Below, in pieces: positions 23,101 through 34,700 of a stretch of 64,000 nucleotides of DNA (position 1 is the first letter of the stretch; every line of letters begins with the position of its first letter). The stretch covers positions 50,878-114,877 of the forward strand of contig CAJNDS010000554.1 of the NCBI GenBank assembly GCA_905221605.1, read 5' to 3'. A program made the translations under genes and the position numbers. This DNA is from Symbiodinium natans (lineage: Eukaryota; Sar; Dinophyceae; Suessiales; Symbiodiniaceae). The notes under the pieces are model-generated. The model had not been told where the DNA came from. It did not search any database and saw only the letters and a program-made list of their open reading frames with translations.

Positions 23101-24654
23101 CGACCCAACTGAGATCTCCAGTTTAAGCAATGGTTTTTCTTGGAGAGCCTAATTACATCACCTCAGCTCCCAAACCCCAAACCCAGCACTCGAAACCCCA
23201 AACATTCAACGCCGTAGGCCTTGGCACGCTCGGGCGAGTTGGAGATCCACGGCTCGGGGCTCAAAGATTGAAGGGACAGCATACACGCCCGAACCCTACT
23301 GGGGTTTAGGGTGTAGGGTTTAAGGGTTTAGGGTGTAGGGTTTCGGGTTTAGGGTTTAGGATTGGGGTTGCGAAGTTTGGGGTTTAAAGGTTTAGGGTTT
23401 GGGTGTGGGGTGTGGGGTTTGGGGTCTGGGGTCTGGGGTCTGGGGCGCTGGGTTTAGGGTCTTCACAATCGTTTCTCTTAGACCTAAACCCTAAACCCTA
23501 AACCCTAAACCCTAAACCCTAAACCCTAAACCCTAAACCCTAAACCCTAAACCCTAAACCCTAAACCCTAAACCCTAAACCCTAAACCCTGAAACCCCTA
23601 ATGCCCAACAAGGCAAATCACCCCAGCTCCTGGCAAAGTAAGGTTTTTGTCCCAGCGAGCCAAACGCAAAAGGCTGGCAAAGACTCAGCCAAGCTATACC
23701 CCCTTGTGCTAGAACCAAGCCCCTGATCCCTAAACCCTACTGTAAATCGTAAGCCCTAAATCCTATATCCTATATGCCCTCCATCCTAAATCCTTTCTGA
23801 ACAACTCATATCACTCGAAGCCCTCTGCATTCATGCAACTAGAGCATGGATTTAGGATTTTGGGTTTAAGGGTTTTAGGGCTTAGGCTTAGGGCTTAGGG
23901 TTTCCGGGTTTCCAACCGAACAAAAAAGCAAGTGCTTCAAGCAGAAGTTTCGCCCACTCGAGGCTCTCGAATGCCCAAACCCCCCCCCCCCCCCTTATCT
24001 GAAGGTTCGTGGGCAGAGATGTAAACTGAGAATCACTCGAAGTGCCCCAAGGAAGGTTACTACGTTACTAATCCCTCAGACCTGAACTCCCCCCTCCCCC
24101 ACCCTAGTAAGACAACAAAGCTGTCTCAAAACCCTGTTGACTCCGACCCCCTACAAGTAAGGGCCCCCTTACTATACTTACCTTAGTTAAGGGAGTTGTA
24201 ACCTACATAGCAAGACTTAGAACCCAGTTTAACACCCTTAGAACCCTATTTGTAACTAGGGGGCCCTACATGTATCAACCCTAAGCCCTAAACCAGGGCC
24301 CAGGGTGTTCCTTCATCTTTTGGTTGGTAGGTGGGGAGCGGTCAGGTCCCCTGCAACAAGGCAAAAAGCGTCAAAGAACAATATCCGACTTTTTTCACCT
24401 CATTCTCCGACCTGTGCCCAAGAAACCTCCAAGTAGACGCCAAGGCGCCGTGTACAAGCTGGAGACGGGCGACGTCGAGTTCTGGGGACCTTCGCCCAAG
24501 CAGGTGTCGCCCTCGGAGGGGGGCTCAGGCCCGGTTTTCGGGCTTAGGGCAGATTGGGCTTAGTCGTTTAGGGCTTAGGCTCATGGCTTGACCTTCTTGA
24601 GGGTTTGTGCCTGACTGTTTGCATGGTATGCTTGCTGGCGGTTCTTGATGGAGT

Positions 24655-24724
<70 letters not shown>

Positions 24725-25081
24725 GGAGGGTGTTCAGTTTTGGTTGCTAGGATACTGGCCCCAAATCCTAGACTTTGTTGTTTAGGTGCATCTGTTTTTG
24801 CAAGCGGCCAAGGATATGTGTGGGTTGTTCTACGTGAGTGTCCTCCTTGTTGATACATGCTTGCAGCAGGGTTTCTTTGAAAAAATCCATGAAAAGGGGC
24901 GAATTGCTCAAGAGCCCCAAAAAACAAAGATATTCTTCCGTTAAGGGTAATATATAGGGAGTATTATTTTAGATTTTTTGGTGTTCCTAAGCAATTGGTA
25001 GAAAAGGGGCCGAATTTTGAACAACCTCCCGCCATGCCTAAACCCAATGCCGAGGAGGAGCTGCTGGCATCGCAGATGTAG
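12948..25081 (+). CDS. Beta-carbonic anhydrase, gene B (16 exons, 252 aa)
   Basis: Same reaction and family as gene A, lying directly downstream on the same strand. Exons: 12948-12962, 14182-14281, 15302-15351, 15726-15783, 16622-16676, 17291-17334, 17629-17670, 17814-17877, 19478-19511, 20005-20037, 21251-21286, 22210-22263, 22672-22725, 23218-23251, 24445-24503 and 25055-25081. They total 759 nt in a single frame, ATG to TAG. The zinc Cys codon is itself split by an intron (IIG-T|GC) before ADSRAPVE. GHTNCG supplies the His/Cys pair (exon 8). RNAGNTCTHAE, GSLEF, VNVFNTINFLL, LEIHG and VYKLETGDVEFWGPSP follow in family order. About 12 of 15 introns start with GC; one starts GT, and the junction after exon 3 falls exactly at a (G)TTTAGGG repeat. 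Coding sequence is about 6 % of the span. The first exon (MQMQK) and exon 11 are the least certain. Confidence 0.83.
13676..13785. repeat. Hairpin element, ACCCTT..GGTTCCCTT family, copy 2
   Basis: The outer arms GCCCAGTAGTACCCTT and GGTTACTGGGC pair. The loop carries GTTTAGGTTCCCTTCTAAA, and the return arm AAAAAAGGGCACCCTT follows. It lies in the first intron of gene B. Confidence 0.75.
13975..14152. repeat. Telomere-like array with homogenised CCCTGAA and CCCTCAA variants
   Basis: CCCTAAA units give way to runs of CCCTCAA and then about ten units of CCCTGAA. It ends about 30 nt before exon 2 of gene B. Confidence 0.85.
14345..14456. repeat. Hairpin element with perfect 13-bp ends, copy 3 (best preserved)
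   Basis: The ends CTTGGTAGCCCAG and CTGGGCTACCAAG are perfect inverted repeats. Inside, GTGCCCTTTTT pairs with AAAAAGTGCCCTT-type sequence around a GGTTCAAGGTTCCCC core. This copy defines the family termini. Confidence 0.85.
16194..16292. repeat. Hairpin element, TTGGGATGTTCCCC family, copy 2 (degraded)
   Basis: It has a CGGGATGTTCCCCATTGTAC left arm and a GGACTGTTAGTATAAGGATG right arm, and is more diverged than 4818-4916 and 38276-38375. Confidence 0.6.
16736..16777. repeat. (TATG)n microsatellite
   Basis: About ten GTAT units lie in the intron following exon 5 of gene B. Frames across this stretch and the neighbouring (TC)n tract are spurious. Confidence 0.9.
16896..16955. repeat. (TC)n microsatellite
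   Basis: A nearly pure CT dinucleotide tract of about 60 bp. The Arg/Glu-rich frames on the minus strand arise from it. Confidence 0.9.
17569..17811. repeat. Perfect 26-nt inverted repeat bracketing an exon of gene B
   Basis: The arm 17569-17594 (GAAGTACTCCGTTGTAACCC and on) is the exact reverse complement of 17786-17811. The pair encloses exon 7 of gene B (17629-17670), and the right arm ends at the acceptor of exon 8. It extends beyond the simple heptamer pairing because GAAGTACTCCGTTG is unique sequence. Confidence 0.9.
17990..18215. repeat. Degenerate TTTATAGGG / TTTACAGGG / TTTGTAGGG repeat
   Basis: A 9-bp-period variant family (TTTAYAGGG, TTTGTAGGG) has been expanded in the long intron after exon 8 of gene B. 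It has the same G-rich orientation as TTTAGGG but a longer unit. The Lys/Pro-rich minus-strand frame across it is not a gene. Confidence 0.8.
18956..19130. repeat. Two adjacent hairpin elements, ACCCTT..GGTTCCCTT family, copy 4
   Basis: A full-like element (CCAGTGGTGCCCTT to AGTGCCCTTTAGTGGGCT) is followed directly by a second partial one (GGGTTCAAGGTCCCCTTACA to GTGCCCTTTAGTGGGCT). This is a local tandem duplication of the right half. Confidence 0.7.
20070..20209. repeat. (CTA)n, then C44, then A26 homopolymers
   Basis: Trinucleotide CTA/TAC repeats at 20070-20106 are followed by a run of 44 C (20140-20183) and 26 A (20184-20209). Homopolymer lengths may be assembly estimates. Confidence 0.85.
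20706..20846. repeat. Hairpin element, CATGGGTTCCCC family, copy 2
   Basis: The ends CATGGGTTCCCCTGCTACCC and GGGGTAGTAGGGAAACCCATG-type sequence pair, with AAGGCTATTTAGGG inside. It matches 985-1123. Confidence 0.75.
20928..21043. repeat. Hairpin element, ACCCTT..GGTTCCCTT family, copy 5
   Basis: The left end TGGGTAGGCCAGTGGTACCC and the right end GGTTACTGGGATACCAAG are inverted. The core contains GTTCAAAGTTCCCTAATAAA. Confidence 0.75.
21126..21235 (+). repeat. Short interspersed element, TTTGTGGTACTTTAC family, copy 2
   Basis: Near-identical to 3606-3717 (TTTAGATCCTTACC..., ...TAGCTACCCTCCTGAGTGCA). It ends about 15 nt before exon 11 of gene B. Confidence 0.8.
21302..21412 (+). repeat. 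Short interspersed element, TTTGTGGTACTTTAC family, copy 3
   Basis: Same orientation as copy 2 and more diverged in the middle. Together the two copies bracket exon 11 of gene B. Confidence 0.75.
23483..23590. repeat. (CCCTAAA)n array in intron of gene B
   Basis: About 15 perfect heptamers. They follow G-rich GGGGTTTGGGGTCTGGGG sequence at 23400-23450. Confidence 0.9.
24657..24722. repeat. Uninterrupted poly-G run (66 nt)
   Basis: Sixty-six consecutive G residues lie after exon 15 of gene B. The poly-Pro and poly-Gly frames over it are spurious. The true length is hard to sequence and may differ. Confidence 0.9.
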
Positions 25082-25706
25082 CTTTGCTGCCCAGGTCTTT
25101 GTTGGTCCTAAACCCTAAACCCTAAACCCTAAACCCTAAACCCTAGGGTTTAGGGATATCGGGGCGACGGGCAACATACGAAGTTTTCATATGAGCATGG
25201 CGAGCTTCGAGCTTCATTGCCCTGAGAGTAAGGAGCCTACATACTCTTTAAGGGCTTAGGGTTTAGGGTTTAGGGTTTAAGGTTTAGCTTGAGTGTTTTG
25301 GGTTTTAAAGGGCTCTTGGGCTTCGGCGTTTTCCGGACTTCGGGCTCAGGGGTTTGGAGGTTTAACTGAGGGCTACTAGGGCTCTAGGTTTTAAGGTTTT
25401 AGGCTTTAGGTCTTTGGTGCTTGGGGTTTCAGGGTTTTGGCTTCTGACATTCCCAAGCACAAAGCATTACGTTGATCAAAGCCTTTTGGGTTTATCAGGC
25501 CTACTTGGAGGTTCACACTTCGTTGTGGCACAGCTTAGCTGGGATTATAGGCGGAGGTGTGTTTATCTCTACCTTACCTATGCACGGTGACCTAGGGTTC
25601 TTAGCCGCTTCCAAACCCTAAACTTCCTGTCCTAAACCCTATCAAATCCGTAGAATCCCGTAACGTTTGATAGGACGAAAGACACCCCAGGCACCTGCCC
25701 CCTTCG
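25082..25706. other. Spacer between carbonic anhydrase genes B and C
   Basis: A 0.6-kb interval with a CCCTAAA block at 25108-25146, a TTTAGGG block at 25258-25286 and degenerate G-rich sequence. No gene was seen. The stop of B and the proposed start of C are on the same strand. Confidence 0.55.
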
Positions 25707-28700
25707 ATGAGTGGTGCTTCCGATGCCGCAGCATTGATCGGCGCGCATGGCGTGCGAACCCCCACGGACACCAAGGGCTCTCTGGGTTTCAGGGTTTCGG
25801 GTTTCTGTCCTGCCCTGCCGAAAACTGGATAGTTGCAGGCAGTATGACTGTGTCATCTCGTGTGTACATGTTCATACCTCTCTTCATTACGATAATTCCA
25901 CTACCCATAGAATCACTTGTGACGAACCTGCAAGTTTCTTTGCGAGCCGCTGCTGGTGGTGCATGGCTGGGGAGTCCTTCATTTGGCCATGGCTCAACCA
26001 AAGACCTACATTACCCGCCTTATGCTTGGCACGAATGCCCTCCGCAAGCCAGTGGTATCGTTATGGCGTCCATGCAACCCAAGACCCAAAACTCTAAGCT
26101 GCGGGTTAGCGCTTGGAGTTTACGTTTCAGAGGTTAAGTTCAAGAGTTGAAGGTGAGTCTCACGGTTTAGAGAGTGAGGCGAGTAAGGGTTTAATGGTTT
26201 AGCATGTAGGGCCGCCTCTGACCCGCGCAGCCGGGTGCAAAGATCGATGCAGCAAACACTACACTCAAAAAAAACCACACCCCACAAACCTAAAACCCCT
26301 AACCCTAAAACCCTAAATCCGGAGGACCCTCCCATGGAAGCTTCTGCTGCGCTGCAGTTGCTGAAGCAAGGCCCGACCCCGTCTATACTCCCAAAATAAT
26401 TGAGGCTGTTTAGGGTTTAGGGTACGGGGGGACAACCAAGGAAGGAAATCAACTCCCCTAATCGCCCTGAACTTATATTTCCTAGATCGAACCAAGAAAC
26501 AACCAAGAACACGGATAAGAGCAACCCAGGGGGGAAGGAAAGGGGGAAGGAACCCACACCCTTACCAAACCCTAAGAACCCAGGCACTTCTTTTTGAACT
26601 TGTGGCTTTCTGTTCAAGCCCATCTTGAGCCAAATACGATTACCGGGTTCATTAACCCTTCCAACTTCCAACACTAACTCCTTTCTACAATACCAATTGC
26701 AGCTCCGCACTCCCCCTGTCCTAGGATTTCCTAGGACACATTGGAGATGCAGATCTTTTGGCCAAAAACTGCCATTACGGCAGCAGCCAGCTGCTTGAAA
26801 TGCAAGTTGTGGTTTAACGTCTTCCAGGACGGAATTATAGCACATTGGCTAACCTACTACCCATAGAGAATCTTTTTTCACCTTGATCCTCTCATCACTG
26901 AAGACTCCTTGGCCTTCTTCACCACAATCCGTGGTCTTCGCTACGCGAAAAGCTACTGACTCCTACTATCAGGGATTTCCATACCCTTAATAGTAACCGC
27001 CACATTGTCAGCACATTGGCTGTTCCAGCGCACCGGTCTCCAGAAAGAGAAAAACCATCCCTTCAGCCATACCATCCAATCACTTCTTTTTCCGATTGTT
27101 GGCAATCTTGAGGTGAAGTTGCAGCAGAATATACTCCAGGTCCGAAATCGTAAGAATAGGATCCTGTATGCCCCTTTGAATTGAGGATACCAATCCTTCT
27201 CTCTTTGCGTCCTCAATCGCCTGGCAAGATTGACCCAGCTCTTCATTCGCATTGGCAGACCCTGGTGCCTCCGCATCGGATGGACGATCCTTTTCCTCAG
27301 GATCTTGCACCATTACCACCTCTTCTTTTTTGGGACTCTGACTTTTCTCCTTCTTCTTTGTCTTTCCACCGACATTTGACTTTGTGCGCGTCTTCGAGGA
27401 TTTTTCCACTGCAGAAGCCACCACATTGGATGTTGATCCACCCTTCTCAATGATCGTCGGCATCTTCTTCGGCTTTGGAACCATGAGAGTGTAAGGATCT
27501 TCGATAGCTGCAGCTTTCCTCTTCTTTTTTACCTTTTTCTTCTCCTCCTCAACGGCAACCTCCGTCTCCGAAGTCTCAACCACTTCTTTTTCGGCAGGAA
27601 TATCTTTGCTGGACTCCCCTTCTAGGGACCTCTTTTTCCCTTTTTTGGGATCCTTTTCTTCTCCCAAATTGGCTCGCTCATACCATATCCTCAGGTCATT
27701 GACCCATTCTTCCACCTCCGCGAGCGAAACATCATACGACTTCACTACTTCGAGAAGTTCCAGCACTGACAACATTTCAGTGGTCCACGAAACCCATACT
27801 TGATCCATTTGGTCAGCATCTCCAGTGAACTTCAGGAGTTTGAACAATGGGTCCGCCTCTGCTCGAGCCAAATCTGGCTTGCCACCGGAGAGAAATGAAA
27901 TCGCCTCCATCAACAGTTCCGTCATCTTGGTCTCTTCGTCATAAACCATAAAATCCTCCTCATCATCATCGAACTGTTCAGGAGGGATCTCCTTTTCTCC
28001 ACCATTTGCACCAGACTTTCTCCTTGGACCATCCCTTGGGGGCGTCCTTGGAGACCTTGGCCTCTGTTTTTCCAACGGAACACCATGCTCGAAGACACAC
28101 CTGTCACCAAATCGACACTTCCCAGACCGAGCAAACTGGACGCACCTCACACCAGTTGCATCATGCGAGAACCCACAATCCTTTCCAGCGAAACATTCTC
28201 TCCCTGCCACATAGTATTTGCACCAATATGAATGTAGCACCACATCATCTTCGGAATGGATGAATTTGCAGTCGTCACCAAATTTGCAGCGATCTTTCCC
28301 TTTGCCAAACCAATAGCAGAAACCCTTCTTCCTCTTCTCCAAGCGCTCTGCCTCATACCGGTCCATAGGGCGACTGTGCTCTACATGAACATTGCCATGT
28401 ACCTGGGGACTGCTCCCTTCACCCGACGTGCTATCAGTATTTGGTGCTTGGAGTACAGCTGGAAAACCTGGCCTTGGTCCTACCACCTTCATGATCGGTT
28501 TTCCGCCAACTCCTGAGCCATGCTGAGACGATCCAAAAACATTGAACATCTTCATGAAGGCCTTCCTAGCGCCAATCTTCTGCACCCTTTTGATTGGACG
28601 TTTCATTGCTCCAACCTTGCATCCAGATGCATTCAAACGACGCAACCTTCTAAACCCAACTCTATGTCCCTTCTTCCAAAGAGCCATAAGAATTTTAGAG

Positions 28701-31700
28701 GCAGTGACATTCTCCACCTCTACCTTTTCCAATGATCCCTCACTTCCCGGAACAAGCCCGTCCATCTCTGAAGACCTTTCCATTTTTTTTGACACCACTT
28801 CGTCGAGGTAGTCTTCTGAAATCCAGGGAAAGTTCCCCTTAGAGGAAGGATTGTCATCATTGTTTGGTCCTTCACCAGGATATCCTTTGGTGCTGTCAAA
28901 GATCTTACCAGTAGTGCGGTCCTGCATAGAGAAATTCGAAGCCACGCGGGAGTACACTGACCACAAGAAAATCCTTGTGTCCGCCAGTCTGGATGACCCA
29001 CTGGATTTCTCCTCTTCCGGAGAAACTTCTGGCGCTTTGCCCTTCCCTCCAGTGTCACCGCTTGTCTCACCTCCAGCATCTTCAATGGGAATAAGGGATT
29101 CATTGTTCCCTTGATCAAGCACCGCATCCTCTAGTCCAAGAACTTCCAGCATCGCTGTCGAAGGATCCACCTCCTCATCCGCATCGTCGTCCATCCTTCT
29201 CCAGAGAGCCTCCAATTGGTCCGCACAAGTCGCCGCTTGAAGAAACTCCATCAACCGAGCCCTCCCGCGCTGCCAGAGAAATTCTGAAACCATCACCGAC
29301 CCTTGTGCTCCCAGATTCAGGAATGGGTGAACCATTTTGGCTACCCTCGCCATAAGTTCAATATGAACTTCCATGCCTGGACTGCGGCTCCAATCATAGG
29401 CAATTGCCTCCATAGCAGTACCAAACTTGTCCGTATTCTTGAATTCCCCTTCCAGACCAGGAGACAACAAGGCACCCATCACCGAAAGAGGGTAATTCCC
29501 CACCGCCGGCAAGCACGGGTTGTCATGGAACGAATGATGCAGGTCAGTATAATATCCTTGATCTCTCCTTTGAAAAAGGAGTGTTCCAGTCCCTAGCTGG
29601 GCATTCATTTCATCCACTTGAACCATTTCAGCACATATCCTCTGTGCCAGGTGCGCCATTGCTGGCCAGACGGTACGAGCGGTCAGACCGCGACGCATAA
29701 CCCAATCAATTGTTGGCGACTGGATCAGCGTTCCTGGATCATACACCATAACCATTGCACCGTCTCCCATTGACTGATCAGCATCGTCCTCCAGTGCCAG
29801 GTTCTCATTCTGTTCGCTTGCACCCTCGGATGACATGCTAATAACCAAATTTCGATCCATCTTATTGGACCCTTTTTGGCAATCTCTTTGCCCCATTGGC
29901 AACTTGCCAACTGCAACCTTCCAATAAATTCGAGTCAGAAGGCCTTTCACCAGCAATTGCTGAAGGTCACTCCTCACCGGACCACCACCCAACATCTTCG
30001 CATCATTACCACGGAGATCATTGCTCCCGCCTTCTCCTTCTTTTTGGTCGGTCTCCTCGCCAGAAATCTGTACTGCTCCTTCCGGCGCCGTCTCCTGTCC
30101 AGCCACTTCATGCCCAGGAAGAACTTGAGCGCTTTCAGAGACATTCACCTGTCCAGCAGCACCTTGCCCAGGTAAACCCTCATCCGTGGAGCCCACCGCC
30201 AGCGAACCAACCATAACTGAACCATCCCTTGTTCTTTTTTGAGACCGTTCAGCTCGACGAGAAGGTTGTGGTAGCGAAAAAACTTGTGAAGTCACTTCTT
30301 GGCGGGTCTCCCCCCGCGACGCTTTGTCGCGCCCTTCGCCAAGGTGAACCGATTTTTTCGGCCCATCATTGGAGCCTGAAGAACCACTTTGTGGAACATT
30401 GCCACGACTCGCAGTTCTCCACGAATCCCTTTCTTGCAAAAAGAGTTCCTTCAGGCGTTGTACCGCATTGGTCTCCTCCTCGCTTGAATCGCTTGAGGAA
30501 GCGGCATACGAGACCAAAGCCTCCGCCTGGTCATCATCATCCACCACATCTGCCCACGCTCTGCTGAATGGATACGACAAACCACCACGAGGTTTCACCG
30601 GCTCCAGTGGCTTCGGTTTTTCCACCACTTCCGCCAGTTGCACTCGTCGTTGTGACCGAGATCGTGGCACCTGTCGCACCTGTTTTTTGTCCAGCAAGGG
30701 CCTTCCCCTTCTTACAGGGTTTGATCTTGACCGATATTTTTTCGTTGGTGGATTCACCGGCGGCATTCCAACTCCCACCAACCGAAGCTTCTGTACGCAC
30801 AACGGAGACCTCTGCGCAAGCGTCCAACCATCACGGTACCTGACCTTATCAAAAAGCTCCCGATAGGAACCTCTCGGCATAGTTTTTGCACCGGAGTCTT
30901 CAGCTTCACGCACCTGAGTGAGGGTTCGCACCGCCGCTCTTCCAGTCCCTTTGTTCCCAGAAGATTGTTGTACCCGTACAGATGCATCAGAAGGAACTGC
31001 CTTTTCCGGTCCTCCCGGTCGATATCGGACCTCACCCACCAATTGCAGAATTTTGCATGCGGTCACTTTGTTGATCCCTTTGTCAACCAAATCTTCCACA
31101 AAGATGAACTCTTGCAAGTCCGACACATTGGTCACACCAAGCGTAATCATCACCTCACTTACATGAGGGGTATACACCCACAGGTGTGCGTTGCGAGCCA
31201 TCCAATTTTCAATCGGCTCCTCCGGATTGTGAAGCTGAGTACTAGTGGATGCAGCCACCGAATTCTTTTGCTCATCAGCTTCTACTTCATCCAGAATACC
31301 TTTTTCACCATCTTTTTGTGACACATTGGTCATTTGCAGCGCTTTTGGTGCCGAGGATGAGGAAGATTCAGCTCCCCCACTCGCAGGTGGCTGAAAAGTG
31401 CTTCTATCCGTAAGCTCCCATCCTCTCTCTTTTTCAAACCGGACCTGATTGGCCACCTGTACCAAGTGTTTCAGGAGCGACAGCCGCTCCTCTGACATCT
31501 CGTCATGGGAGTACTTGCAGAAATTTAACCCTTTCCGGCAACGTCCTCTGAGGTAATAATCGAAACAGCAATGGTGGAACCCTGCGTCCCTTAGTGACTT
31601 CCTGGAAGCATTGTCCCAAGCTTTGCCGGGCTCCCAAGTCCCTTCCAATGCTACATCATCGTTGTGAAGGTACCTGCATGCAGTCCCATATTTACAACCA

Positions 31701-34700
31701 CCTTGATTGTAATACAGACACAGCCGACCTTTTGGCTCACCCGACGTAGGCTCACCCTTTGATGCACCTTTGCCAAAATTGTACTTGGCCCGGAAGGCTA
31801 AATCCTCCCGCTCCTGCTGTGCCTCATCCACTGTACCTTCCTCTGTGGGAGGGTCACCGATGTTCCCGTCCTCATCATCAGCTTCTTGGCTATTCTTTGG
31901 ATCAGTTGACCCCCCTTCTGGCCAACCTTCACCGTACCGACGATGCTCATAGGGACACCCATCGCCATTGCGACACCTTCCCTTATTGAAGAACCTGCAC
32001 AGCTTGCTGTAACCAGGTGACAACACCGTCTTTGGTGTCATATAAGCCTTTTTGTACTGGTCAGGATCCATGTAGGCTTCCATTGGCTTGTTCTCCCTTT
32101 TGCTCATGGATTGCACTGCACCATCAAGCTCCTGCAAAAATAGCTTGGTGTCCAACCAAAGCGCGTTCCAAAACTCATCTTCCCCTTGATTCAGCACCGT
32201 TGCCACCGCTTCACCCACAACTGGTCGAGAAAATCTCCTTTTTCTGCATGCCAGTTCGAAAAGCGCGTTGTGGTACTGTTTTCGGGAAAAAGTGGTTAAC
32301 TTCCCCAAGCCTGTGCTTTCTGTACCATCAGGCTTCCAACCATCATTTTGCAAGATGCCATACGCGCGCCGAGCTTCCGCATTGAGGAATGCCTGATCCG
32401 CAACACACTCCTGTAAATCTTCCATCGGCCGACCTAACAGCATCCCAGTAATTTTGCCAACATAGGCTTCCTCTTCATTTCCATTCTCCAGAAGAGCTTT
32501 GTAGATCTTTTCTCCATAAAGTTGCCTTTCTTTTCGTTCTTCAGAAGACAACTCCTGTACCACAAGCTCTTCATCGGATTGCTCTTCCTCCTGTTTCCAG
32601 TCCCATTGACCGTTGGAATCTTGGTACCATTGACCAGCATACCATGAATCCGTCCACCACGTACTCCAGCCGCTGGGTTTCCACTTCCGCAGCGTCGAAG
32701 AAGAGTCCTCCACGTCCTCTTCCAAAACCAGAAAGGTGTCCAAGATTATGGTACCATCATCTTCCACTCGTTTCACTGTTCCATTGACAGTATCACCAAA
32801 CTTGAACTGATATGCATTGTTCCCTTCTGCAGGAATCAATACATTCATATCCCCATGGTCCAAAAAGGCTCCATACCCATTGATGCAGCGCACTAGACCC
32901 ATGATCTCATCTCCCTCTTGATAGCAATGTGGCCCAGGTGACTCCAAGGCTCCCGCTCGGGGCACTTTCTTTACACGCTCTTCAGAAACCATCTCTGTAT
33001 CATCGGCTCCTGGCGCATCCTTTGTCTTCACCTTTGGGTCACACTGCTCGTCCTGCTCCACGAGTCCCACAAGCTCATCTTTTTTGTGCTCCTGGATTTC
33101 AGGACCTCCCTTTTTCTCCGCCAACGGCTTTGCCTCATCTGCTGTAGTTCGCTCGGTGTCGACTTCCGGTGAACTTCCAGACGGCAACGCTTCTCCCTTC
33201 ATGGGAGTGGACCCATCATTGGAGTCCTTTGTCTCACCTTCTGCAGCAGGCAAATCTTCTTCCACTGCAGGGCAATTGAGTCGATCATCCACGGCAGGCA
33301 CGCTTTCTTCCACCGCAGGCTCCTTTGGTTCCATGGCCTCCAAAGGAGAATTTCCACCATCATTGACTACAGCTGCCTCATTGGCTCCGGTGTAGCCCTT
33401 GTCATTTCGTTCCTCGCTGCTAACTTCAGGTTGCACCAGTGCATCCACCTGTGAACCTCCATCATCAGCTGCTGCGGAGACCTGCGCCCCATTGTTGCAG
33501 TCGCCCGTGGAACGTACCACCACATGCACCTCAACCCGTGCTTCCTTCGCACTCCAGGTTATATCTGGCGCATCAACCCGCGCATCATTGGCGCTCCAGG
33601 CCTCATTTTTCAGATCATCCGTGTCTCCAGCTATTCCAGAAGCTTCTTTTTCCCTTTGAATGGCAGAATTCTTGGCACCAAACGAAGAGACCTCCTCAGT
33701 CGTAACACACAACTTTTTCTCTCCATCCTCCGAATCTCCAGGACCACCTTCCTGAACAACAGGTACCACATCCACCACTCGCTCTTCTGCAGCCGACACA
33801 GTTCCGATCACCTCATTGGGCATTTTCTCTTCTGGATCCACCAATTCCATCGCTGCCCCACCCTCAGAAAGCGCTTCTGTTTCTTCCCGATCCAGGTGTT
33901 GAGCTCCAGCGATGTTGGCTTGGTTCCCAGGAATCCCTTCCTCATCAGGAGAACCCGAGGTCGGGGCGTCACCATCAGCCCTAGGACCGCTATCCCTGAT
34001 AGTAGAGGAAAAATCTTTTTCACCTAAACTATTTACACTACCCTGGAATGCCCTCGTAGACTCAGTCTTCGGAGTAGAGGATGAAGAATCCAGTGCCGCC
34101 TCCATTTCCAGCTCATTGCCCAAAGGAGACCCAACCACCTCGTCACTCTTCACCTTTTCACCTACCACCGGCAATGTCCACTTGGTTTCGTGCGTATCCA
34201 GGCAGTAATAATATTGTCTCCCATCTTCATGGAGGTGCAATTCCCACATTGTGCCATCACACGCTTGGATCAGATGCTCGTCTTTCCGAAAACCGTCCCT
34301 TTCAGAAACCTGTCGCATCTCGTCCTCTTCTGACAGTTGTCGCAACCGTTCAGCCTCCATCTGTAGGATCTCCTCCTCCCCCATGGCGTATTCAGCAGCA
34401 GGTGCAGCTTCAAAGCCGTCCGCACCCTTCTGTTTGTGACCGCTTCCACCACCTTGGGAACTCGAAGATGGACCCTTTTTGATCTTGTTCAACGGCCTCC
34501 TGGTCGCTTGTAGCACTTCTCCAATCAGATCGGTCTGAGACTCTTGGTCTACCATTCGACCCGAAGTCGAAGACGACGGCTGGTACCCGTGTTTGTGTAA
34601 CACTCGTAAAACAGTCACCTCCATTTCACGATCTATGCCACCAGTCGCATCCCAGTTCCTTTTTTCACCAGGCTTTGGCGGTACAGAAACAGCACGTCCT

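Noticed and set aside
24568-24927. Poly-Pro and poly-Gly frames
   Set aside because: Come from the 66-G run.
26417-26845. Separate 142-aa minus-strand gene
   Set aside because: It is the LTR copy matching the start of the long frame at 35266, read into flanking DNA.
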